A stretch of 64,000 nt of DNA from Plantactinospora sp039889035 (GTDB lineage: Bacteria > Actinomycetota > Actinomycetes > Mycobacteriales > Micromonosporaceae), in the NCBI GenBank assembly GCA_039889035.1, contig JBDQQY010000027.1, positions 62,001-126,000 of the forward strand, in the 5' to 3' direction. This document shows positions 26,290-33,595 of this stretch, piece by piece. The number at the start of each line of letters is the position of its first letter. Positions within the stretch are counted from its first letter, which is position 1. A program made the position numbers and the translations under genes. Below the pieces are notes generated by a model. It ran no database searches and was not told the origin of the DNA. It saw only the letters and a program-made list of their open reading frames with translations.

Positions 26290-26322
26290 GGGAGGCGGCA
26301 CCGGAGCGCAGTTGCGCCTCCC
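26290..26322 (+). terminator. Possible terminator hairpin
   Basis: GGGAGGC (26290-26296) pairs with GCCTCCC (26316-26322) right after the membrane protein stop codon. The loop is long, so support is moderate. Confidence 0.4.
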
Positions 26323-26435
26323 GCCACCCGACGGGGCGGCCGTACCCCGGCGGTTGGAGATGTGCCCGTTCGGGTAGATAGTGGTGCCGACGACGGCGGT
26401 AGGCGGGTGCGACGGCACCGGATCTGGGGGGCGGC

Positions 26436-27248
26436 GTGGCGGACAGCTATCCGGCAGACGGCGGGACGTACGGCGAACGGCCCCGCCGGCGCAGGGGGCG
26501 TCGGGCGCTCGTCATCCTGGTGATCCTGCTCCTGGTGCTGGCCGGGCTGCTGGTGGTGGCCGACCGGGTCGCCGCCGGGGTCGCCGAGCGGGTCATCGCG
26601 GACCAGATCGACCAGGAGATCTCCCGGCAGAACGTGCAGTCCGCCGCTCCCGAGGTGACGGTCGGCGGCTTCCCGTTCCTGACCCAGGTGCTCGGCGGCC
26701 GGTACGACTCGATCAAGGTCCTACTCCGCGACGTGCAGGGGCCGGTGCAGGGCACCGACGCCGCGGTGAAGGTGCCGGAGCTGACCGTCGACGCGCGGGA
26801 CGTGACCGCGTCGCTCGACACGCTCCGCTCCGGCCAGGGCGAGGTCACCGCGAAGACCGTCCAGGGCACCGGGACCGTCGCGTACGACAGCGTGGTGGCG
26901 CTGATCGACCGGCCGGGAGTCCAACTGCGGGAGCAGGACGGCAAGCTTGCCGTGACCGCGCCGGTCCGGGTGCCGATCCTGGAGCAGGAACTGACCGTGC
27001 AGGGCACCGCGAACGTCTCCGTCGACGACGACGACATCGTGGTCACCTTCGACCGGCTCACCTCCGCCGACCTGCCGGACAATCCGGTGATCCAGACCTT
27101 CGTCAACAACTTCGCCCGGCAGCTCTCGGTCCGGGTGCCGTTGCCGCCGCTGCCGTTCGCGCTGCAACTGCACGAGGTACGGCCACTGCCGACCGGACTG
27201 GCCGTCACAGCCAGCGCCCGGGACGTGGCGTTGAGCGAGGTTAGCTGA
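26436..27248 (+). CDS. LmeA-like phospholipid-binding protein (DUF2993)
   Basis: A 270-residue protein with a basic cytoplasmic start, one membrane helix (about residues 24-45) and a DUF2993 domain. VTVGGFPFLTQVLGGRYDSI is the family signature. In mycobacteria LmeA binds phospholipid and supports lipomannan mannan elongation; it also sits beside glnR there. The protein is anchored with its domain outside. The GTG at 26436 follows GGGGGGCGGC. Whether this organism makes a comparable lipoglycan cannot be read here. Confidence 0.85.
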   Translation: MADSYPADGGTYGERPRRRRGRRALVILVILLLVLAGLLVVADRVAAGVAERVIADQIDQEISRQNVQSAAPEVTVGGFPFLTQVLGGRYDSIKVLLRDVQGPVQGTDAAVKVPELTVDARDVTASLDTLRSGQGEVTAKTVQGTGTVAYDSVVALIDRPGVQLREQDGKLAVTAPVRVPILEQELTVQGTANVSVDDDDIVVTFDRLTSADLPDNPVIQTFVNNFARQLSVRVPLPPLPFALQLHEVRPLPTGLAVTASARDVALSEVS

Positions 27249-27322
27249 TCAGGGCTACCGGATCCGCAGGGCGCGTGATCCCGGATCGTGGTTGGTCCTG
27301 TGTGACGGGTCCGTAGCGCTGG

Positions 27323-27328
27323 TAGGCT
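27323..27328 (+). promoter_or_regulatory. -10 box TAGGCT of the leader peptide transcript
   Basis: TAGGCT ends eight bases before the leader ATG, and TGTGAC at 27301-27306 gives a 16-base spacing as a -35. No ribosome site separates them, so the mRNA should be leaderless. Confidence 0.6.
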
Positions 27329-27336
27329 CCCGGTTC

Positions 27337-27414
27337 ATGGGGACGCTCCTCACCAAACGGCGCGCGGTCGACCTGTGCCGCGTGGCCACCTGCCTGTGTC
27401 GCCCCGTCATCTGA
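27337..27414 (+). CDS. Cysteine-rich leader peptide (25 residues)
   Basis: A 25-residue peptide beginning MGTLLTKRRAVDLC, with Cys at 14, 19 and 21 (RVATCLCRPV). The pattern RAVDLCRVA-CLCR recurs upstream of sulfur genes in actinobacteria. Mycobacterial poly-cysteine leaderless reading frames work as cysteine-responsive attenuators, where stalling at Cys codons changes the fold of the mRNA. Here the last codons lie inside a hairpin (27401-27423). The next gene, 170 bases on, is a sulfurtransferase. The role is inferred from these features. Confidence 0.75.
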   Translation: MGTLLTKRRAVDLCRVATCLCRPVI

Positions 27415-27423
27415 CGGCGGGGC
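27401..27423 (+). promoter_or_regulatory. Hairpin overlapping the leader peptide stop codon
   Basis: GCCCCGTC and GACGGCGGGGC pair as nine base pairs with a 2-base bulge around ATCT. A ribosome on the Cys codons 20-30 bases upstream would leave it free to form; a terminating ribosome would block it. Confidence 0.6.
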
Positions 27424-27586
27424 TGTCCTGCGTACCCTCTGAGTCCTTCCCTCACGCCCGGCAGCGGCGCCGTCGCACGTACCCGTGATCCGCACCTGTC
27501 AATGGGTCCCGCGCGTGACATGCGACAACAACATCGGTCGACCTCCACGCGCAGGCTCACACACAATCCTCACAAGGAGTGATCTG

Positions 27587-28435
27587 ATGAGTCGCGACAC
27601 CGCACTCGTTTCGGCCGACTGGGCCGAGAAGAACCTCGCCACTCCCGGCGTGGTCTTCGTCGAGGTCGACGAGGACACCACCGCGTACGACGGCGGGCAC
27701 ATCGCCGGTGCGATCAAGCTCGACTGGAAGACCGACCTCCAGGACCCGGTACGTCGAGACTTCGTGAACAAGGCGCAGTTCGAGGCGCTGCTCTCCGAGC
27801 GCGGCATCTCCAACGACGACGTCGTGGTGCTCTACGGCGGCAACAACAACTGGTTCGCCGCCTACGCGTACTGGTACTTCAAGCTCTACGGGCACCGCGA
27901 CGTCAAGCTGCTCGACGGCGGCCGCAAGAAGTGGGAGCTGGACGCCCGCCCGCTCGTCACCGACCAGGTCTCCCGGCCCGCCACGCAGTACACCGCGCAG
28001 GAGCCGGACCTGTCGATCCGGGCGTTCCGCGACGAGGCGGTCGCCGCGATCGGCAGCAAGAACCTGGTCGACGTGCGCTCTCCCGACGAGTACGCCGGCC
28101 GGCTGCTCGCCCCGGCGCACCTGCCGCAGGAGCAGGCGCAGCGGGCCGGGCACATCCCGACCGCGATCAGCGTGCCGTGGTCGAAGGCGGCCAACGAGGA
28201 CGGCACCTTCAAGTCCGACGACGACCTGCGCAGGATCTACGGCGAGGCGGGGCTGGACGGCAGCAAGGACACCATCGCCTACTGCCGGATCGGCGAGCGC
28301 TCCTCGCACACCTGGTTCGTGCTCAAGGAGCTGCTCGGGCACCAGAACGTGAAGAACTACGACGGATCCTGGACCGAGTACGGCTCGCTGGTGGGCGTGC
28401 CGGTGGCGCTCGGCGACGAGCCGGGAGAGGCGTGA
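27587..28435 (+). CDS. Thiosulfate/3-mercaptopyruvate sulfurtransferase (CysA2/SseA type)
   Basis: A 282-residue protein with two rhodanese domains. The first is inactive; the second has the active loop CRIGERS with Cys233, the same loop as mycobacterial CysA2. VDVRSPDEYAG marks the CH2A motif. It moves sulfur from thiosulfate or mercaptopyruvate to acceptors. Start ATG at 27587 with AAGGAG seven bases upstream. The next gene overlaps or follows within five bases, and the poly-Cys leader lies upstream, so expression is probably tied to cysteine supply. Confidence 0.93.
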   Translation: MSRDTALVSADWAEKNLATPGVVFVEVDEDTTAYDGGHIAGAIKLDWKTDLQDPVRRDFVNKAQFEALLSERGISNDDVVVLYGGNNNWFAAYAYWYFKLYGHRDVKLLDGGRKKWELDARPLVTDQVSRPATQYTAQEPDLSIRAFRDEAVAAIGSKNLVDVRSPDEYAGRLLAPAHLPQEQAQRAGHIPTAISVPWSKAANEDGTFKSDDDLRRIYGEAGLDGSKDTIAYCRIGERSSHTWFVLKELLGHQNVKNYDGSWTEYGSLVGVPVALGDEPGEA

Positions 28436-28440
28436 GCACC

Positions 28441-28761
28441 ATGACCGCTCCGATCGCCGCCGGCTGCGCGGCGCCCGACCAGGCGGCTCCGCTGCCGGCG
28501 AGCCTGGACCTGGAGAAGGAAACCGTCATCACCGGGGTCGTCAGCGCCGAGAACGGCGAGGCGGTTCCCGGGGCGTACGTCCGGCTGCTCGACTCCACCG
28601 GTGAGTTCACCGCCGAGGTGGTCACCTCGCCGGCCGGGCAGTTCCGGTTCTTCGCCGCACCGGGCACCTGGACGCTGCGGGCGCTCTCCCGGCACGGCAA
28701 CGGCGACCTCTCGGTCACCGCCGGCCGGGGCATCAACGAGGTGGCCGTCACGGTCGCCTGA
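28441..28761 (+). CDS. DUF1416 protein (SseC-like), sulfurtransferase partner
   Basis: A 106-residue beta-sandwich protein: DLEKETVITGVVSAENGEAV, YVRLLDSTGEFTAEVVTS and FRFFAAPGTWTLRALSRHG are near-identical to mycobacterial SseC. It always follows the sulfurtransferase. Its molecular role is unresolved; a carboxypeptidase-regulatory-like fold and a conserved N-terminal Cys (GCAAPDQ) are visible. ATG at 28441 has GGAGAGG ten bases upstream; GTG at 28432, overlapping the previous stop, is the other option. Confidence 0.9.
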   Translation: MTAPIAAGCAAPDQAAPLPASLDLEKETVITGVVSAENGEAVPGAYVRLLDSTGEFTAEVVTSPAGQFRFFAAPGTWTLRALSRHGNGDLSVTAGRGINEVAVTVA

Positions 28762-28786
28762 TTCCGAGAACCTCCACCGACAGCGC

Positions 28787-28824
28787 AAGGGTCCCACCGA
28801 CCTCCTCTGGTCGGCGGGACCCTT
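28787..28824 (+). terminator. Terminator of the sulfurtransferase operon
   Basis: Arms 28787-28802 and 28809-28824 (AAGGGTCCC...GGGACCCTT) pair with one mismatch around TCCTCT and are followed by TCGTGT. Confidence 0.82.
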
Positions 28825-28905
28825 TCGTGTCATCGAGGTGTGCGACGGGCGGGAACGGGAACCCGCAGTGCCGGGAACCGGGCCGAACGGTCGATGGGGG
28901 ACGTC

Positions 28906-30636
28906 ATGCCGGAGAACTCGGCCGAGACCACGACCGTCGGGGAGTTTCTGCTCTGCCGGCTGCACGACCTCGGCGTACGGCACATCTTCGGGCTGCCCGG
29001 GGACTACAACATGGAGTTCCTCGACCAGGTCGAGGCGTTCCCGGACATCGAGTGGGTCGGAAGCTGCAACGAGGTGAACGCGGCGTACGCCGCCGACGGG
29101 TACGCCCGGCTGGCCGGTATCTCCGCGATCGTCACCACCTTCGGTCCCGGCGAGTTGTCCGTGGTCAACGGGCTGGCCGGCGCGATGGCCGAGTCGGTGC
29201 CGATCGTCTCGATCGTCGGCGGTCCGACGACGGAGATCATGGACCGGCGGGCGGCCATGCACCACTCGCTCGGCGACGGCGACTTCGACCGGTGGGTCCG
29301 GGTCGCCCGGGAGGTGACGGTCGCGCAGGCCACCCTCACCGCCGGCAACGCCACCGTGGAGATCGACCGGGTACTGCGGGAGTGCTGGACCCAGCAGCGC
29401 CCGGTCTACCTGCGGCTGCCCGGAGACGTCGCCCGGCAGCCGGTCCCCAAGCCGCCCCGGCGGTTCGACCGGCCGGCACCGGTCAACGCCCCCGAGCAGC
29501 TCGACGCCTTCGACACCGCCGCCCAGCGGCTGCTGAACGGCGCCACCTGCCCGGCCCTGCTGGTCGGCAACCTGGCCGTCCGGTACGGCCTCGGCGCCGA
29601 GATCGCCGCGCTGCTCGCCGACCGGCACTGGCCGGCCGCCACCCAGGGCCTCGGCCGGGGGCTGCTCGACGAGACCGGCCCGAACTACGTCGGCGTCTAC
29701 AACGGCGGGGACAGCGTCGAGCCGGTGCGGCGGATCATCGAGGAGGCCGACGTGCTGGTCTGCGTCGGTACCAAGTTCTTCGACTGGGACGGGCTGTTCA
29801 CCGCCGACCTGGACCCGGCCCGGATCATCTCGATCGGCCGGCGGGCGAGTTCGGTCGGCGGGCGGCTCTTCGAACCGGTCGCCCCGGCCGCCGCGCTGGC
29901 CCGGCTGCACACGCTCGGGCCGGTCCGCGCGGTTGACTGGGCGACCGCAGCCGATCCGGGCCGGCCGCCGGCAGCGCGGCTCGACCCGGCCAGCAACGCG
30001 CCGATCACCCAGGCCCGGCTCTGGCCGGCGATCTCGGCGATGCTCGCCGAGGGCGACATCGTGGTGCCGGAGACCGGTACGCCGTCGTTCGGGGTCGCGT
30101 CGATCCGGCTGCCGAGGAGCGCGGTCTGCGTACAGGCGCCGCTGTGGGGGGCGATCGGGTACGCCGTACCGGCCGCGTTCGGGGCGGGGACGGCGGCACC
30201 GGAGCGGCGGGTCGTGCTGATCACCGGGGACGGTTCGCTGCAACTGACCGCCCAGGAGATCAGCCGGATGATCGCCACCGGTCAGCGACCGCTCATCTTC
30301 GTGCTGAACAACGCCGGCTACACGGTGGAGCGGGCCATCGACGGGCGGCACCAGCCGTACAACGACATCGACAACTGGCGGTACACCGACCTGCCGGGCG
30401 TCTTCACCCGACAGGGCGCGGTCGACTCGCACCTGGTCGGCACCGAGGGGGAGTTGGCCCGGGTGCTGGCCGGGCTGGGCGGCGTACCGGATCGGCCGAC
30501 CGTGGTCGAGGTGATCCTCGATTCGCTCGACCTGCCGGCCGGGATGCCGCAGTGGGGGCGGGAGACCACGGCGGTCGACTACCAGACGACGCTGGGCGAG
30601 GAACCCCGGCTCTCCTGGCGGGGCCCGCCGGAATAG
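28906..30636 (+). CDS. Thiamine-diphosphate keto-acid decarboxylase (pyruvate/indolepyruvate decarboxylase type)
   Basis: A 576-residue ThDP enzyme. All residues that define the PDC/IPDC class are present: Asp33 (GLPGDYN), Glu56 (CNEVNAAYAADGYAR), His119-His120 (MHHSLGDGDF), the cofactor motif GDGSLQLTAQE...LNN from about 442, and Glu in NNAGYTVERAIDG. It should decarboxylate a 2-keto acid (pyruvate, phenylpyruvate, indolepyruvate or branched chain) to an aldehyde. Start: ATG at 28906 has GGGGGA five bases upstream; ATG at 28894 overlaps that site. It is a single gene, so the substrate is open. Confidence 0.9.
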   Translation: MPENSAETTTVGEFLLCRLHDLGVRHIFGLPGDYNMEFLDQVEAFPDIEWVGSCNEVNAAYAADGYARLAGISAIVTTFGPGELSVVNGLAGAMAESVPIVSIVGGPTTEIMDRRAAMHHSLGDGDFDRWVRVAREVTVAQATLTAGNATVEIDRVLRECWTQQRPVYLRLPGDVARQPVPKPPRRFDRPAPVNAPEQLDAFDTAAQRLLNGATCPALLVGNLAVRYGLGAEIAALLADRHWPAATQGLGRGLLDETGPNYVGVYNGGDSVEPVRRIIEEADVLVCVGTKFFDWDGLFTADLDPARIISIGRRASSVGGRLFEPVAPAAALARLHTLGPVRAVDWATAADPGRPPAARLDPASNAPITQARLWPAISAMLAEGDIVVPETGTPSFGVASIRLPRSAVCVQAPLWGAIGYAVPAAFGAGTAAPERRVVLITGDGSLQLTAQEISRMIATGQRPLIFVLNNAGYTVERAIDGRHQPYNDIDNWRYTDLPGVFTRQGAVDSHLVGTEGELARVLAGLGGVPDRPTVVEVILDSLDLPAGMPQWGRETTAVDYQTTLGEEPRLSWRGPPE

Positions 30637-30672
30637 GAGCCGGTCCTGGATCGTGGTTCGACCTCCAGCGGT

Positions 30673-30689
30673 GCCGGCCGGTGGCCGGC
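30673..30689 (+). terminator. Hairpin after the decarboxylase gene
   Basis: GCCGGCC (30673-30679) and GGCCGGC (30683-30689) pair over a 3-base loop, about 40 bases past the stop codon. Confidence 0.5.
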
Positions 30690-30804
30690 TGGCTTTCGCT
30701 GGCGGTGGCCGCGACCGGCCCGACCCTGCGAGAATCGACCTGCCACGATCGCCGCGAGTTCGCGGCGTCGACTGCTCCACTCCGGACGGGTGGGAAGGAC
30801 GCAC

Positions 30805-31263
30805 ATGGCAGGGACAAGCTGGCGAGTGAGCCTGACGATCAGCCCGGTCGCGATCCTCCCGACGTCCGCCCTCGCGGTGCTCGGCCTCGCGCTGGGTGGA
30901 TTGGATTTCGACGACGGCTTCTGGGGCTGGGCGACGGTGCTCCTCGCCGGCTACCTGATCAACGCCGGGCTGGACTGGCTGGGCACGGTCACCGGCTACT
31001 CCGGTTGGATCTCGGGGCGGACCGGAGCCTGGATCAAGGTGCGCTGGCTGTTGACCGGTGTGCTGGTCAACATGCTGCTGCTCGCCGTGCTTCCGTGGTT
31101 CGCCGGCCTCTTCGGGTTGGACATCTCGACCGGCGGGCCGGGCACGCTCCTGCTGGCGGCGGCGATACTCGGCGCCTGCTTCTATCTCGGTTCGCGCTTC
31201 GAGGACATCTCGTTCTACTTCGAGAAGGACGCGCCCGACCGGGCCGAAGCCGACGAGCCGTAG
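30805..31263 (+). CDS. Small integral membrane protein
   Basis: A 152-residue protein with four predicted membrane helices (for example ILPTSALAVLGLALGGL and LLTGVLVNMLLLAVLPWFAGLF) and an acidic C-terminal tail (FEDISFYFEKDAPDRAEADE). GGAAGGA lies five bases before the ATG. I do not recognise a family. The DUF2510 membrane protein follows in the same direction. Confidence 0.7.
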   Translation: MAGTSWRVSLTISPVAILPTSALAVLGLALGGLDFDDGFWGWATVLLAGYLINAGLDWLGTVTGYSGWISGRTGAWIKVRWLLTGVLVNMLLLAVLPWFAGLFGLDISTGGPGTLLLAAAILGACFYLGSRFEDISFYFEKDAPDRAEADEP

Positions 31264-31343
31264 CCAGCCGGAGTACGGGCCGAGGACCGCACCCCGGCCG
31301 CCGTACTAGACTCGCCTGGTCGGCGACGTTGGGGGAGGACGGT

Positions 31344-32120
31344 ATGCGACCGGGGTGGTATCCCGATCCGTCCGGCCGATACCCGTTGCGATGGTTCGAC
31401 GGAACACAGTGGACGCCGCAGACACTCGACGGATGGCAGCGCCCGATCGTCGACCCGCTGCCGGCGGTGGCCGAGACCGCCTCCGCAGCAGGCTCGCCGC
31501 CAGCAGTGTCCGGTGCGGCTCCGGCAACGCCAGGTGCGCCGCTGGCAACGCCAGGTGCGGCGCCGGCTTTGCCGGGTACGCCCCCGGCAATGCCAGGTGC
31601 GGCTCCGGCGTCGCCGTCCGTGGCGGTGCCCCCGGCCGACCAGGGACGGTGGCTGTTCTGGCTGACCTGGCGCATCCTGCTGCTCGCCGTCGCCCTCGGC
31701 CTGCTGCTGGCCGGCTTCTTCGTGCTGCCGTGGGGTCACATCCTCCGCCCTGGGATGCCGGTGACCACAGTCCACTACCTCGACTTCGCGGACTGGATCG
31801 ACGTGGCCGATCTGGAGGCCAGCGGATGGCAGCGCGCGTACGCACAGGGATTGGGGCTGATGCACGCACTCGTCGCGCTCGTCGCCACCGCCGTGACGAT
31901 CGCGGTGAGCCGGCCCGGCAGGTACGCCCCCTGGGGCGGCGTCCTGCAGTTGCTGCTCTTCGCGTCGATGATTGCCGTCCACTTCGGCTCACCGTTCGCC
32001 GACATCGAGGGCGTACATCCCGCGGGTGCGGGGCTGGCGGTCTTCGGCGGCATCTTCGCGCTCTTCGTCGCCTGCCCCGGCTTCCGGACGAAGCCCACAG
32101 CGGCGCCCCCGGCACGCTAG
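31344..32120 (+). CDS. DUF2510 membrane protein with heptad Pro/Ala repeats
   Basis: A 258-residue protein. Residues 1-30 are a DUF2510 motif (PGWYPDPSGRYPLRWFDGTQ), followed by a Pro/Ala linker of five 7-residue repeats, then three or four helices (LLLAVALGLLLAGFFVLPWG and others). DUF2510 tags are common on actinomycete membrane proteins; their job is unknown. GGGGGAGGA lies four bases before the ATG. Confidence 0.8.
   Translation: MRPGWYPDPSGRYPLRWFDGTQWTPQTLDGWQRPIVDPLPAVAETASAAGSPPAVSGAAPATPGAPLATPGAAPALPGTPPAMPGAAPASPSVAVPPADQGRWLFWLTWRILLLAVALGLLLAGFFVLPWGHILRPGMPVTTVHYLDFADWIDVADLEASGWQRAYAQGLGLMHALVALVATAVTIAVSRPGRYAPWGGVLQLLLFASMIAVHFGSPFADIEGVHPAGAGLAVFGGIFALFVACPGFRTKPTAAPPAR
31512..31616. 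repeat. Five tandem 21-bp repeats in the DUF2510 gene
   Basis: Units starting GGTGCGGCTCCGGC at 31512, 31533, 31554, 31575 and 31596 encode variants of GAAPATP. Copies differ at several bases, so the array is not new. Confidence 0.85.
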
Positions 32121-32137
32121 CCGGGCGCCGCTCACGC

Positions 32138-32605
32138 TCAGAGGCCGAGGTCGCTCAACCCGGGGTGGTCGTCGGGGCGGCGTCCGAGCGGCCAGTGGTA
32201 CTTCCGCTCCGACTCGGCGATCGGCAGGTCGTTGATGCTGGCCAACCGGACCCGCATCAGCCCGTCCTCGTCGAACTCCCAGTTCTCGTTGCCGTACGAC
32301 CGGAACCAGTTCCCCGAGTCGTCGCGGTACTCGTACGCGAACCGCACGGCGATCCGGTTGCCCTCGGCGACCCAGAGCTCCTTGATCAGGCGGTACTCCA
32401 ACTCCTTGGCCCACTTGCGCCGTAGGAACGCGGTGATCTCGTCCCGCCCCTGGATGAACTCGGCCCGGTTGCGCCACCGGGAGTCCGGGGTGTAGGCCAG
32501 CGCCACCTTCTCCGGATCCCGGCCGTTCCAGGCATCCTCGGCCATCCGCACCTTCTGCACGGCGGTCTCATGGCTGAACGGGGGCACCGGAGGACGAGTC
32601 GTCAT
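32138..32605 (-). CDS. DUF1348 / NTF2-like protein
   Basis: A 155-residue protein of the SnoaL/NTF2 fold: AEDAWNGRDPEKVALAYTPD, SRWRNRAEFIQGRDEI, RFAYEYRDDSGNWFRSYG and KYHWPLGRRPDDHPGL are the DUF1348 blocks. These small proteins bind or turn over unknown small molecules. The ATG lies six bases after a minus-strand TAGGAT (32612-32617), indicating a leaderless transcript. Stands alone. Confidence 0.88.
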   Translation of the reverse strand: MTTRPPVPPFSHETAVQKVRMAEDAWNGRDPEKVALAYTPDSRWRNRAEFIQGRDEITAFLRRKWAKELEYRLIKELWVAEGNRIAVRFAYEYRDDSGNWFRSYGNENWEFDEDGLMRVRLASINDLPIAESERKYHWPLGRRPDDHPGLSDLGL

Positions 32606-32644
32606 TCCGCCATCCTATGGAGCGTCCTCGGCGATCGTCGTTCT

Positions 32645-33415
32645 TCAGCCGGGCGTCAGGCACCAGTAGCCGTACGGGTTGCGGTAGAGGTCCTCCGGGT
32701 CGTAACGGGCGCAGTCCCGGCTGCCCAGCACAAAGTGCGGGGCGTCGGCGGCGAGCGCGAAGGTCTCGCCGTCGCGGATCTGCTGCGCCCCCGGCTCGGT
32801 CAGCAGATAGCGGGCCAGGGCGTCGAGCAGGCGTACCTGCGCGTCGATCTCGGCAGGCCCGGCCGGCTGTCCGGCACGCAGTTCGACGTCCGGGGCGCCG
32901 AGCAGGTGCATCCCGCAGCTGTAGACCGCCACGCCGTCGGTGATCGGCCGCTTGACCCAGGCCCGGTGCAGCACCACCGCCAGGGTCGGGTCGTCGGTCG
33001 CGGCGGCGGCCCGGTCGGCCAGGTCGAGCCAGCGGTCCCGGCCGTGCGCCAGGCCGCTGCTCTCGTTGCGTACCGCCGTGGCGCCGGCCCGGAGCAGCGC
33101 GGCGGTCAACGCCAGCATCCGCCGCGACACCTCCAGCGCGGTCTGCCGGGTGGCCGGCGGCGACAGCAGGTACGCCACCGTGTCGTGCTCCCTGACCGCC
33201 CGCCGGTCGGCGTCGGTGAAACTCGGGCTGGTCAGCGAGGACCGGAACGAGGCGACCATCCGCGGGTCGGGCTCCGGCCGGGAGTATTCGGTGTCGAGGG
33301 TGCAGTCCGGGCCACCGATCTCGGCCGCGAGCCGGGCCACGATGTCGAGGTCCAATCCCGCGCCGAGCACGCAGAGCACGTGCTGTGGCGGTGCGGATCC
33401 GGCCTCGTCGATCAC
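32645..33415 (-). CDS. Hypothetical protein, possibly DUF4261-like
   Basis: A 256-residue soluble protein. The C-terminal third (YSCGMHLLGAPDVELR, ARYLLTEPGAQQIRDGETFA) resembles DUF4261, where a TxGLxxFGxPEIE-type core and a late DGET motif occur; this match is from memory and modest. The middle has a Ser/Thr-rich region and VLHRAWVKRPITDGVAV. The GTG at 33415 lies seven bases after a minus-strand TAGCCT, which supports that start. Function unknown. Confidence 0.6.
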   Translation of the reverse strand: MIDEAGSAPPQHVLCVLGAGLDLDIVARLAAEIGGPDCTLDTEYSRPEPDPRMVASFRSSLTSPSFTDADRRAVREHDTVAYLLSPPATRQTALEVSRRMLALTAALLRAGATAVRNESSGLAHGRDRWLDLADRAAAATDDPTLAVVLHRAWVKRPITDGVAVYSCGMHLLGAPDVELRAGQPAGPAEIDAQVRLLDALARYLLTEPGAQQIRDGETFALAADAPHFVLGSRDCARYDPEDLYRNPYGYWCLTPG

Positions 33416-33511
33416 GCCCGGCAGGCTACCAACGGGTACCGCGGCGCTGTCAACGTGTCCGACGCAGCGGACCGGCCGGACCCGGTACCGGACCGGCGCC
33501 CGACGGCAAGG

Positions 33512-33551
33512 GCGGTGCCCGCCGCCCCCGGGCGGGGACGGCGGGCACCGC
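33512..33551 (-). terminator. Perfect hairpin downstream of the Kelch-subtilase
   Basis: GCGGTGCCCGCCG (33512-33524) and CGGCGGGCACCGC (33539-33551) pair over 13 bases with a 14-base loop, 45 bases past the stop codon. Confidence 0.8.
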
Positions 33552-33595
33552 CGCTCGGCAGTCACCGCCGGGTCAGTACCCGGCCGCGCCGCCGG

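Noticed and set aside
28906..30636. Acetolactate synthase instead of a decarboxylase
   Set aside because: The MHHSLGDGDF His pair and NNAGYTVERAIDG Glu are PDC/IPDC features.
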